Shown here in pieces: positions 37,758 through 45,970 of a stretch of DNA of 64,000 bases. The notes beneath the pieces are model-generated. The model was not told where the DNA came from, searched no databases, and worked only from the letters and a program-made list of their open reading frames with translations. Within the stretch, counting starts at the first letter, position 1; each line of letters begins with the position of its first letter. The position numbers were made by a program, and so were the translations under genes. This DNA comes from Flavobacteriales bacterium (GTDB lineage: Bacteria; Bacteroidota; Bacteroidia; Flavobacteriales_F; PHOS-HE28): contig JADJOG010000001.1 in assembly GCA_016713865.1 (NCBI GenBank), positions 124,001 to 188,000 on the forward strand. Direction: 5' to 3'.

Positions 37758-38561
37758 TCAGCGGCAGAGGAGGCGGCTCAGATCGGGGCGATAACCGTGG
37801 CCATGCACTTGCCGCATCATGCGACCAGCCAGGTCGATCTGCTGGTTGCGCGAGAGCTCGGGCTGATCACGCATCAATGCGCACATCCAGGCCTGCATCT
37901 CCTTGCGCTCGCCAGGGTTGAGGAAACGGAGCATGGCATGGCCCAGGTTCACGCCTTCGCGCCGTGTATTGCGCAGCACCACTTCGACCATGCTGCCCAT
38001 GCGCGAGGGGAAGAGTCCGCGCGTGATCAGGAGCGTGTCGCCGCTCACGGGGATCATCACCGGCTCGAAATCGTTGCCGCCCGGCATGGCCCAATACAGG
38101 ACCCACTCGCCCTGCGTTGCTGGCAAGCGCGGGATCTCCAGGCGCACGCCCAGGTCATTCACCACGGCCAAGGTGTCGCTGAAGAGCGCGGCCAATTCCT
38201 CCATCGATGTCACCTGATCCAGCAGATCGCCGCGCGAGGCCAGCGAGGCCAGGTCGTCGCGTGTCACGCGATTCGATGCGATCCAATAGATGTTGCGCAA
38301 GGGGCCTTTCTCGGTACGTTCGCGGTAACGCACGTATCCCTCGTCAAGCGCGCTCAGCGCGGTACGCAGCTGCGCCACAAGTTCTTTCGTTGTGCTCGCT
38401 TGCGCCACCTGCGTATTCAGTTCGGAAAGGCGCACGCCGCTGCCCGTGCTCATGTCGGTCACCGTGAAGCGCTGCTGCGATTGAGCGTTCGCGGTTGCGC
38501 TGCTCAAAGCGCAGGCGAGCACCAAAGCGCAGAGATGGAGAGAAGTTGATATCGAGCGCAT
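37758..38561 (-). CDS. Hypothetical secreted protein
   Basis: 267 residues from ATG 38561. A signal peptide (LHLCALVLACALSSATANAQ) is followed by a mixed alpha/beta protein with no family recognised. Blocks worth noting are RLSELNTQVAQASTTKELVA, EGYVRYRERTEKGPLRNIYW and MPGGNDFEPVMIPVSGDTLL. It is first in an operon with the CHASE2 protein (7-base gap) and the caspase, which suggests a shared envelope function. Confidence 0.65.
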   Translation of the reverse strand: MRSISTSLHLCALVLACALSSATANAQSQQRFTVTDMSTGSGVRLSELNTQVAQASTTKELVAQLRTALSALDEGYVRYRERTEKGPLRNIYWIASNRVTRDDLASLASRGDLLDQVTSMEELAALFSDTLAVVNDLGVRLEIPRLPATQGEWVLYWAMPGGNDFEPVMIPVSGDTLLITRGLFPSRMGSMVEVVLRNTRREGVNLGHAMLRFLNPGERKEMQAWMCALMRDQPELSRNQQIDLAGRMMRQVHGHGYRPDLSRLLCR

Positions 38562-38695
38562 GCGTGCAGGATCTGGGAGGTGGTGGGCTGGCGGATTCCG
38601 CGCCGTTAACATAAGGAACCGATTCCATGCGACGTGCATCCGTAGCGCTCACGACCTCGATCAACCGCGATCGCAGCGATCGGTCCGAGTAGGAC

Positions 38696-39952
38696 TCAAC
38701 ACGCCAGGGCCGCCGCCCGCCCCGCCAGCCACCCCGTGCTCCATGCCGCTTGGAAGTTGAAGCCTCCGGTGATGCCGTCGACGTCGAGCAACTCACCTGC
38801 GAAGTGAAGGCCGGGCTGCACGGTGCTCTGCATCGTGAGCGCATCCACTTGGTCGAGCGAGATCCCGCCCGCCGTCACGAATTCCTCCTTGAAGGTGGTC
38901 TTGCCCTGCGCGGCGTACTTGTCGTTGGTGAGCACATCGAGCAGGCGCGCGAGCAAGCGTGGCCCGAGTTCGCTCATGGGCTTGTCGGGTTGCAGACCTG
39001 ATCGTTCGAGCAAGTAGCTCCACAAGCGCGCTGGCAAACCGAAACCCGTTGCGTTGGCGAGTTGACGTTTGGGATGCGCTGCGGCCTCGGCCTGCAACTG
39101 CTCGCGCGCCATCTGTTCATTCACATCGCCGAGCCAATGCACGCGCACCGTGTAGGCGTAGTTGCGTTCGTGCAACGCGCGCGCGCCGAATGCGCTGAGG
39201 CGAAGCACCGCTGGACCGCTGAAGCCCCAATGCGTAACGAGCAAAGGGCCATTGCTCTCGAGCTTGGTGCCTTCGATGCGTAACCGAACGTTCGGCGCCA
39301 CCACGCCCATCAGTTCGCGGATGCGTTCTTCGGTGAGGTTGAAGGTGAAGAGCGAAGGCACGGGCGCTACCACTAGATGCCCGAGCGCGCGCAGCCATTC
39401 CAAGCCTTCAGCTTTGGGCGAGCCGCCCGAGGCCACGATCACACGATCGGATTTTAATGCTCCTTGTGGTGTTGCGAGTTGCCAAGCATCATCGACCCGC
39501 TCCATCCGCGACACAGCACAGCCCATGCGGATGCGCACGCCCAGCTTCTCCGCTGCGCCTTGCAACGCATCGATCACCGTTTGCGAACTGTCGGTGATGG
39601 GGAACATGCGCCCATCGGCCTCGGTCTTCAGCTGCACGCCCTGCTGCGCGAACCACTGCACTGCTTCAGGTTGGCCCCATTGCGCGAACACTTTGCGCAA
39701 GAAGGCCTCGCCGCGCGGATAGTGGCGCGCCAGCTTACGCGGCTCAGGGCAAGCATGTGTGACGTTGCAGCGCCCGCCGCCGCTGATGCGCACCTTGCTC
39801 AGCAGCTTGTCGCTCTTCTCCAACAGGAGCACTTCGGCATCGGGCTTATGCGTCTTCGCGCTGATAGCAGCCATGAAGCCGGCCGCGCCTCCCCCAATAA
39901 CAGCGATGCGATGTTGCACGGCGTGAAGGTCGTGCGCAATCAATTGGTCCAC
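38696..39952 (-). CDS. NAD(P)/FAD-dependent oxidoreductase, YhiN/HI0933 family
   Basis: 418 residues. The Rossmann FAD motif is HRIAVIGGGAAGFMAAISA (about 14-32). LLEKSDKLLSKVRISGGGRC with NVTHA is the family-specific HI0933 block. IVASGGSPKAEG and LHFAGELLDVDGITGGFNFQ complete the FAD site at the C-terminus. The physiological substrate of this family is not established. It overlaps the 3' end of the upstream GIY-YIG-like gene by 13 bases. Confidence 0.9.
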   Translation of the reverse strand: MDQLIAHDLHAVQHRIAVIGGGAAGFMAAISAKTHKPDAEVLLLEKSDKLLSKVRISGGGRCNVTHACPEPRKLARHYPRGEAFLRKVFAQWGQPEAVQWFAQQGVQLKTEADGRMFPITDSSQTVIDALQGAAEKLGVRIRMGCAVSRMERVDDAWQLATPQGALKSDRVIVASGGSPKAEGLEWLRALGHLVVAPVPSLFTFNLTEERIRELMGVVAPNVRLRIEGTKLESNGPLLVTHWGFSGPAVLRLSAFGARALHERNYAYTVRVHWLGDVNEQMAREQLQAEAAAHPKRQLANATGFGLPARLWSYLLERSGLQPDKPMSELGPRLLARLLDVLTNDKYAAQGKTTFKEEFVTAGGISLDQVDALTMQSTVQPGLHFAGELLDVDGITGGFNFQAAWSTGWLAGRAAALAC

Positions 39953-40284
39953 ACCGCATAGCCCTTACGGCGCAGTTCCAAGGCGAGCCCCTTCTCTACT
40001 TCCAAGGCTTCCGCCCGGCTCAGCGGACCGATATCCTGATACAAGCTTGGCCGCAGATACCGCCCGTACTTCTTCACGATCGCGCTGCTGAGGTCGTGGC
40101 CCTTCTTGCTAAGAGCACCGGTCTTGTGCTGCGCGAATCGCTCCTGCGGGGTTTTGCTCGTCATGCCCACATACAGGCATTCGAGCACGCCATTGTATTG
40201 CGGGTTCGCCTTGCGGAAGCGCCAATCGTCGGTGAACACCTTGCGGGCGAGCTCGATCACATAAACCCGGTACGCGGTAGGCAT
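39940..40284 (-). CDS. GIY-YIG-like small protein
   Basis: 114 residues. YRVYVIELARKVF and CLYVGMTSKTPQERFAQH resemble the GIY...YVG strand pair and the following Arg/His helix of GIY-YIG nucleases. A catalytic Glu is not certain (candidates lie in AEALEVEKGL). ATG 40284 is chosen, because the upstream extension is unconserved. A damaged second copy of the N-terminal half lies at 45.7-45.9 kb. Function could be a nuclease or a degenerate relative. Confidence 0.65.
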   Translation of the reverse strand: MPTAYRVYVIELARKVFTDDWRFRKANPQYNGVLECLYVGMTSKTPQERFAQHKTGALSKKGHDLSSAIVKKYGRYLRPSLYQDIGPLSRAEALEVEKGLALELRRKGYAVWTN

Positions 40285-40448
40285 CGATCGCGAAGGAAGC
40301 GCGGCGGTCGTTGCGATGCGCCCATTGAGCGAAACGGGCAGGCTTGGCCTTCCCCGATTCGAGCTGACTTTCGTTCTTGCGGGCAACACATGGAACGTGG
40401 ATCTTGGCGCCATCCAGAACCACAGGGCATTCATCCTTGACCAACGAA

Positions 40449-43400
40449 ATGAACCAACGCTTCACGCTCCTTCTCGCCGTCAGCTTCCTAATCACCATCC
40501 CGGCCAGCGCGCAAAGCGGCGCCTATTGGACCGACATCAGCGCCGAGCAGGTCGAGCAGGCGCGCGGTGAGCGGCGCATCGTGCCCCAGCGCGCGCGTGC
40601 CTTGGCCCTCGATGTGAACGGCATGCGCGACATGCTCGCACATGTGCCTCTGGGCGAACTGCAGGATGTTTCCGCTTCCTCCAGCATCATCGAACTGCCC
40701 TTGCCAACAGGCGGCACGGCGGCCTTCCGCCTTCTGGAGGTGCCGGTGATGCACCCAGAACTGCAGGCCCGATACCCCATGATCCGAACCTATACCGGGG
40801 TGGGGCTCGCAGATGGCGCGCTGCTGAAGATGGACCTCGGGCCGCATGGATTCCATGCCATGGTGCTGGCCCCGCACGGCGATTGGTTCATCGACCCTTT
40901 GGTGCATGGTGATGCATCACTCTACCAGAGCTACCTGAAGAGCGAGTTCAGGAAGCAGTTACCTCCCGACTTCCAGGCCTGCCACTACGATGAGGTGAAC
41001 GACATCGATGCGGCGCAGAAGCAGACCCGCTCCTGGATCGCCCAGATGGGCGCCGACCGCGTGGGCGACTGCCAGCTGCGGCGCTACGACCTGGCCCTGG
41101 CCTGCACCGGCGAATACGCCAACTTCCATGGCAGCACTACGCTCAACAACAACAAGAGCTTCGCCGCGGCCGCCATGGCCACGAGCCTCAACCGCGTGAA
41201 CGGCATCTACGAGCGTGACGCAACACTCACCATGGTGCTGGTGGCCAACAACGACAACCTCATCTACCTCAACGCCGCCACCGACCCGTACACCAATAAC
41301 AACGGGAGCGCCATGCTCGGCGAGAACATCACCACCTGCAACAGCGTGATCGGATCGGCCAACTACGACATCGGGCACGTGTTCAGCACTGGCGGCGGCG
41401 GCGTGGCCTACCTCAACAGCCCCTGCACCAGCAACAAGGCGGGCGGCGTAACCGGTTCCGGCGCACCGGTGAACGACCCCTTCGACATCGACTATGTGGC
41501 GCACGAGATGGGCCACCAGTACGGAGGCAACCACAGCCAGAACAACAACTGCAACCGTGCCGCCAGCGCCGCCGTGGAGGTGGGCAGCGGCATCACCATC
41601 ATGGGCTACGCCGGCATCTGCTCGCCCGATGTGGCCAGCAACAGCATCGCCATGTTCGGCGGCTACAGCATGCAGGAGATCGCCGCCAACATCACCACCG
41701 GCGCCAGCAGCGGATGCCCTACCACCACTGCCATCGCTAACGCGCAGCCCACGGCCAACGCCGGTGTCGACCGCGTGATCCCGCGCTCCACGCCCTTCAT
41801 CCTCACCGGCAGCGCCACCGATGCCAATGCCGGCAACGTGCTCACCTACAGCTGGGAGCAGATGGATAATGCCGTAGCCACGCAGCCGCCCGTTGCCACG
41901 AATACCGGAGGTCCGGCCTGGGTTCCGTTGCTTCCGCAGAGCACACCCGTGCGCTACATGCCCAACCTGCCCGCGGTGATCGCCAACACCACACCCACGT
42001 GGGAAGTGCTCAGCAGCGTGGCCCGCACCTACAACTTCCGCCTCACCGTGCGCGACAACGTGCTGGGTGGCGGCTGCGCGAGGCAAGACAATATGGTGGT
42101 AACGGTGAACGGAACCGCGGGGCCTTTCCTGGTTACCGCGCCCAACACCGCCGTGAACTGGACCGCGCTCACTTCGCAGACGGTGACCTGGAATGTGGCG
42201 GGCACCACGGCATCGCCGGTGAGCTGCGCGAATGTTGACATCCTGCTGAGCACCGATGGCGGCCTCACCTACCCCACCGTGCTAGCCACCGCTACGCCCA
42301 ACGATGGCAGCCAGAGCATCACCGTGCCCAATGTGGCCACCACCACCGCACGCGTGATGGTGCGCGCCAACGGCAACATCTTCTACGACATCAGCAACAC
42401 CAACTTCACCATCACAGTGCCCGCCACGCCCGACTATTCGTTGAGCGTAACAAGCTCCACGGCTAACGCATGCCAGCCCAGCAACACCACCTATACCGTG
42501 CAGGTGGGCAGCATCCTCGGGTACAGCAGCGCCGTCACACTGGGCACCACGGGACTCGCGCCGGGCCTGATCGCATCATTCAGCCCCAACCCGGTAACGC
42601 CCGGTGGCAACAGCACGCTCACCATCAGCGGCACCGGCAGCGTGGCACCGGGCGCTTACAACTTCACGCTCACCGCTACCAGCGCCAGCGGCAACAAGAA
42701 CCTGGCGCTCACGCTTCAGGTGGTCGCTCCTGTCGGCACCGTCACCTTGGCATCGCCAGCCAATGGGGCATCGGGCGTGGGCGGCGGAACGCCCTTGACG
42801 TGGAACGCCGCCCCCAACGCAGCGTCGTATGCCATCCAGATCGCCACCGATGCGGGCATGACCAACATCGTGGAAACGGGCAATGGGCTCACCGGCACGA
42901 GCTACAATACGGCCATCGCCACGCAGCCGCTCACCACCTACTACTGGCGCGTACAAGCAAGCAATGCCTGCGGCTTCGGCACGCCCTCGGCCATCTGGTC
43001 CTACACCACCAGCGACTGCCAACCAGTGACCATCCGCATCGTGCTCGACCGGTACGGCGCTGAGACCACCTGGCGCCTGGAGAACGCCGGTGCGACCGTC
43101 TTGGCGAGCGGCGGGCCTTATACCACACAAGGCGCGAATGGACAATACCCGCAGCCCGATGTGAACCTCTGCCTGCCCGTGGGCTGCTACACCTTGATCG
43201 TGAACGACAGCTTCGGCGACGGCCTATGCTGCCAGTACGGGAGCGGCTACATCGCGGTGCTCGATGCGAGTGGCGCGCCGCTGGCCTCGGCATCCAGCTT
43301 CACCAACACGGTGTCGGCCAACTTCTGCGTGGGTGGTGCGTGCGTGAGCGTGCTGCCCGTCAGCGAGAATTTCACAAGCGGGCTCGGCAACTGGGTGCAA

Positions 43401-44585
43401 GGGGTCACCGATTTCTTCAACTGGTCGCTGCAGAGCGGCAGCACGCCAACCAGCAACACAGGGCCCACGGCCGACCACACAACAGGCACCGGCAACTACC
43501 TCTTCACCGAATCGAACAGCCCCAACAACCCGGCCCGCACCGCAGAGCTCTTCAGCCCCTGCATCGATCTGGAGGCCTACGCAAGCGCCGACCTGAGCTT
43601 CTGGTACCACATGTGGGGCACCACCATGGGCACCTTGAACGTGGATGTATGGAACGGCACCGCATGGACGCAGGCCGCCTGGAGCCGCACGGGTAACCAA
43701 GGGAACAACTGGCTGCAAGGCACGCTCTCGCTGAATCCGTGGGTGGGCAACGCCATCCGCATCCGCTTCCGCGGCGTCACCGGCAACGGCAGCACCAGCG
43801 ACATGGCCATCGACGATATCCAGATCACAGGCACGAATGAAGTGGTGCTGGCCCCGCGCATTGCGCTCGAAGGCGCTTACGATCCGAGCACCGGACTGAT
43901 GCGCGATGCGCTGCGCGTGCTGCCCTCCTTCCCGCTCACTGAGCCCTTCTCCGCGCTGGGTTATGCGCACGTGGGCGGCGGTGGCGAAAGCGTAGCCGCA
44001 CCGGTGCTTGCCACCACGGGCAGCAATGCCATTGTCGATTGGATCCTGGTGGAGCTGCGCAGCACCGGCAACCCCGCCAACGTGCTGGCCACGCGCAGCG
44101 CGCTGGTGCAGCGCGACGGCGATGTGGTGGCCACCGATGGCGTGAGCGCCTTGAGCTTCGCTGTAGCGCCGGGCAACTACCATGTGGCCATCCGCCACCG
44201 CAACCACTTAGGCGCGATGACAGCTGCTGGGCTTGCGCTGAGTTCAACGTCAACCGCGGTCGATTTCCGCTCCGTGGGCCTGGCCACCTACGGCACCGAT
44301 GCACGCAAGTCCATAACCGGCACCTTCCCGGTGCAGGCGCTGTGGGCGGGCGATGTGAGCTTCAACGGCGAGCTGATGTACGTGGGCAATGGGAACGACC
44401 GCGATCCCATCCTGCTGCGCATTGGCGGCACTGTTCCCACCCACACGGTGAGCGGCTACTTCATCGAGGACGTGAACCTCGATGGCAACGTGCTCTACGT
44501 GGGTAATCCGAACGATCGCGACCCCATCCTGGTGAACATCGGCGGCAGCGTGCCCACGAACACGCGCATGGATCAGCTGCCCTGA
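40449..44585 (+). CDS. Secreted reprolysin-like zinc metalloprotease, multidomain
   Basis: 1378 residues, intact. After a signal peptide (TLLLAVSFLITIPASAQ) and a propeptide-like region (to about 200), the catalytic domain shows the metzincin motif HEMGHQYGGNH (from residue 352), with a later IMGYAGIC Met-turn. Following parts include Ig-like domains, a fibronectin-like strand set (LTWNAAPNAASYAIQIAT), a Cys-rich segment and a jelly-roll domain near AELFSPCIDLEAYASADLS. Unusually, there is no classic T9SS tail. Two copies of a motif around NGNDRDPILLRIGG close the protein, ending MDQLP. It is probably an extracellular protease or adhesin. Confidence 0.9.
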   Translation: MNQRFTLLLAVSFLITIPASAQSGAYWTDISAEQVEQARGERRIVPQRARALALDVNGMRDMLAHVPLGELQDVSASSSIIELPLPTGGTAAFRLLEVPVMHPELQARYPMIRTYTGVGLADGALLKMDLGPHGFHAMVLAPHGDWFIDPLVHGDASLYQSYLKSEFRKQLPPDFQACHYDEVNDIDAAQKQTRSWIAQMGADRVGDCQLRRYDLALACTGEYANFHGSTTLNNNKSFAAAAMATSLNRVNGIYERDATLTMVLVANNDNLIYLNAATDPYTNNNGSAMLGENITTCNSVIGSANYDIGHVFSTGGGGVAYLNSPCTSNKAGGVTGSGAPVNDPFDIDYVAHEMGHQYGGNHSQNNNCNRAASAAVEVGSGITIMGYAGICSPDVASNSIAMFGGYSMQEIAANITTGASSGCPTTTAIANAQPTANAGVDRVIPRSTPFILTGSATDANAGNVLTYSWEQMDNAVATQPPVATNTGGPAWVPLLPQSTPVRYMPNLPAVIANTTPTWEVLSSVARTYNFRLTVRDNVLGGGCARQDNMVVTVNGTAGPFLVTAPNTAVNWTALTSQTVTWNVAGTTASPVSCANVDILLSTDGGLTYPTVLATATPNDGSQSITVPNVATTTARVMVRANGNIFYDISNTNFTITVPATPDYSLSVTSSTANACQPSNTTYTVQVGSILGYSSAVTLGTTGLAPGLIASFSPNPVTPGGNSTLTISGTGSVAPGAYNFTLTATSASGNKNLALTLQVVAPVGTVTLASPANGASGVGGGTPLTWNAAPNAASYAIQIATDAGMTNIVETGNGLTGTSYNTAIATQPLTTYYWRVQASNACGFGTPSAIWSYTTSDCQPVTIRIVLDRYGAETTWRLENAGATVLASGGPYTTQGANGQYPQPDVNLCLPVGCYTLIVNDSFGDGLCCQYGSGYIAVLDASGAPLASASSFTNTVSANFCVGGACVSVLPVSENFTSGLGNWVQGVTDFFNWSLQSGSTPTSNTGPTADHTTGTGNYLFTESNSPNNPARTAELFSPCIDLEAYASADLSFWYHMWGTTMGTLNVDVWNGTAWTQAAWSRTGNQGNNWLQGTLSLNPWVGNAIRIRFRGVTGNGSTSDMAIDDIQITGTNEVVLAPRIALEGAYDPSTGLMRDALRVLPSFPLTEPFSALGYAHVGGGGESVAAPVLATTGSNAIVDWILVELRSTGNPANVLATRSALVQRDGDVVATDGVSALSFAVAPGNYHVAIRHRNHLGAMTAAGLALSSTSTAVDFRSVGLATYGTDARKSITGTFPVQALWAGDVSFNGELMYVGNGNDRDPILLRIGGTVPTHTVSGYFIEDVNLDGNVLYVGNPNDRDPILVNIGGSVPTNTRMDQLP

Positions 44586-44641
44586 CGCTCTTCACGCGCG
44601 CCGATGCGCCCCGTTACGTATCAAATCGATGAGGGATTGAA

Positions 44642-44655
44642 CTGACGGCCGTCAG
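44642..44655. promoter_or_regulatory. Perfect 14-bp palindrome upstream of the Usp gene
   Basis: CTGACGGCCGTCAG is its own reverse complement. It lies about 70 bases before ATG 44726, and another CCGTCAG follows downstream. It could be an operator or part of a terminator for the metalloprotease gene. Confidence 0.35.
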
Positions 44656-44725
44656 ATCGCGCGCGCATTCCGTCAGCTGGCAGGTCTGGTCGCGTCGCTT
44701 CATTTGGTCTTCAACCGCAACCTGC

Positions 44726-45586
44726 ATGAAGACCATCCTCGTCCCCACCGATTTCAGCGCCCCTGCTGGCAAGGCCATGGAACTGGCCGAACGATTGGCG
44801 AAGCAGAGCGGCGCTGCCATGCACCTGCTGCACGCTGTTGATGTGCCGAGCACATGGCGCGATGGTCGCTTCAGCACGGCGGTGCTGGCCACCAAGAGCA
44901 CCAAGGCGCAGCATGAGCTCTATCCCGAAGCGCGCGAGCGCGTTGGCGCCGCGCGGCAGCAGCTGGAGTCGCAGACATTGCGCCTGAGCAAGAAAGGCAT
45001 CAAGGCAACGTACACCTTGGCTACGAACGCAGCATGGAAAGAGGTGGTGGATGCCACGGGCAGGCTCAACGCCGACCTTGTGGTGATGGGCACGCATGGG
45101 GCCGGTGCGCTGGAGGAGGCCTTCCTCGGGAGCCACGCGCAGCGCGTTATCCGCATGGCACGCGTGCCGGTGCTCTCGTTAAGGCACAGCGCGGGCTCGC
45201 GCTTGGAGCGTGTGGTGATGCTGGCCGATCCGGGTGAGAAGGGCATGGAGAAAGCGCTGAACCGGCTCATGTCGGTGCTCGAAGGGCCCCGCATGCGTTT
45301 CCACCTGCTCTGGGTGAATACACCGGGGCGCTTCATCGACACGTACTCCGCCGAGGACCAATTGGGAGGCTTAATGAAGCGCATGGAGGGCATCGCGGGC
45401 ATGAGCATCGTGAACCACTACTCGGTGGCCGAAGGCGCCATCGCATTCGCGCTGCGCAACAACATGGACGCCATCGCGGTGGCCACGCACGGCCGCAACG
45501 GCGCCAGCGCATTCCTGAACCCGAGCATCGCCGAGGCGCTGGCCAATCAGAGCCCGCTGCCCACCTTGTCGTTGCGGTTGGGGTGA
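44726..45586 (+). CDS. Universal stress protein, tandem UspA domains
   Basis: 286 residues with two Usp domains. The first starts TILVPTDFSAPAGKAMELA and carries LVVMGTHGAGALEEAFLGSH, close to the ATP-binding GxxGx9GS loop. The second ends AVATHGRNGASAFLNPSIAE. Usp proteins are cytoplasmic stress proteins that often bind ATP. The gene stands alone between two genes for secreted proteins. A perfect palindrome precedes it. Confidence 0.9.
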   Translation: MKTILVPTDFSAPAGKAMELAERLAKQSGAAMHLLHAVDVPSTWRDGRFSTAVLATKSTKAQHELYPEARERVGAARQQLESQTLRLSKKGIKATYTLATNAAWKEVVDATGRLNADLVVMGTHGAGALEEAFLGSHAQRVIRMARVPVLSLRHSAGSRLERVVMLADPGEKGMEKALNRLMSVLEGPRMRFHLLWVNTPGRFIDTYSAEDQLGGLMKRMEGIAGMSIVNHYSVAEGAIAFALRNNMDAIAVATHGRNGASAFLNPSIAEALANQSPLPTLSLRLG

Positions 45587-45694
45587 GCACGCTACCTTAC
45601 ATTCAAGCACTCCGGATGCAGTGCTGCTAGCGGACGCTCGTATCGGCGATGTGCCGCGTGAACAAGCCCGATTTCATGAAGGCCCGCGGCGCCG

Positions 45695-45904
45695 TTAGCT
45701 CGACCGTCGGCTTCGCGTGCTCACACGACCACGACGCACCTTTGTGAACGCGATGATGAATCCGAGCGCGGAAGATCGCATAGCGATGAAGGCGAAATAG
45801 CATTCACGCACGACGTTGCATCGGGGGTTCGCCTCGCGGAAGCGCCAATCGTCGTTCACCTTCCAGGCGAGTTCGATCACATGCAGGGTGCACACGGTGA
45901 GCAT
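45695..45904 (-). pseudogene. Degenerate copy of the GIY-YIG-like gene
   Basis: The minus-strand frame reads LHVIELAWKVNDDWRFREAN, which parallels YVIELARKVFTDDWRFRKAN of the intact gene at 39940-40284. Similarity also holds at DNA level over about 80 bases. After NVVRECYF the similarity is lost, and the YVGMTS block and C-terminal half are gone. It is therefore a decayed duplicate. It lies between the Usp and BNR genes with no other gene around it. Confidence 0.62.
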
Positions 45905-45970
45905 GCTGAACATCGGAAGCGCTACCAGGTACTGGTCGCGATCTCCGGACACATCAACGACCTTCGCGCC

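Noticed and set aside
40959..44207. Long minus-strand open frames inside the metalloprotease gene.
   Set aside because: Their composition is that of the opposite strand of a GC-rich coding gene, with no domains. The plus-strand protein has clear motifs.
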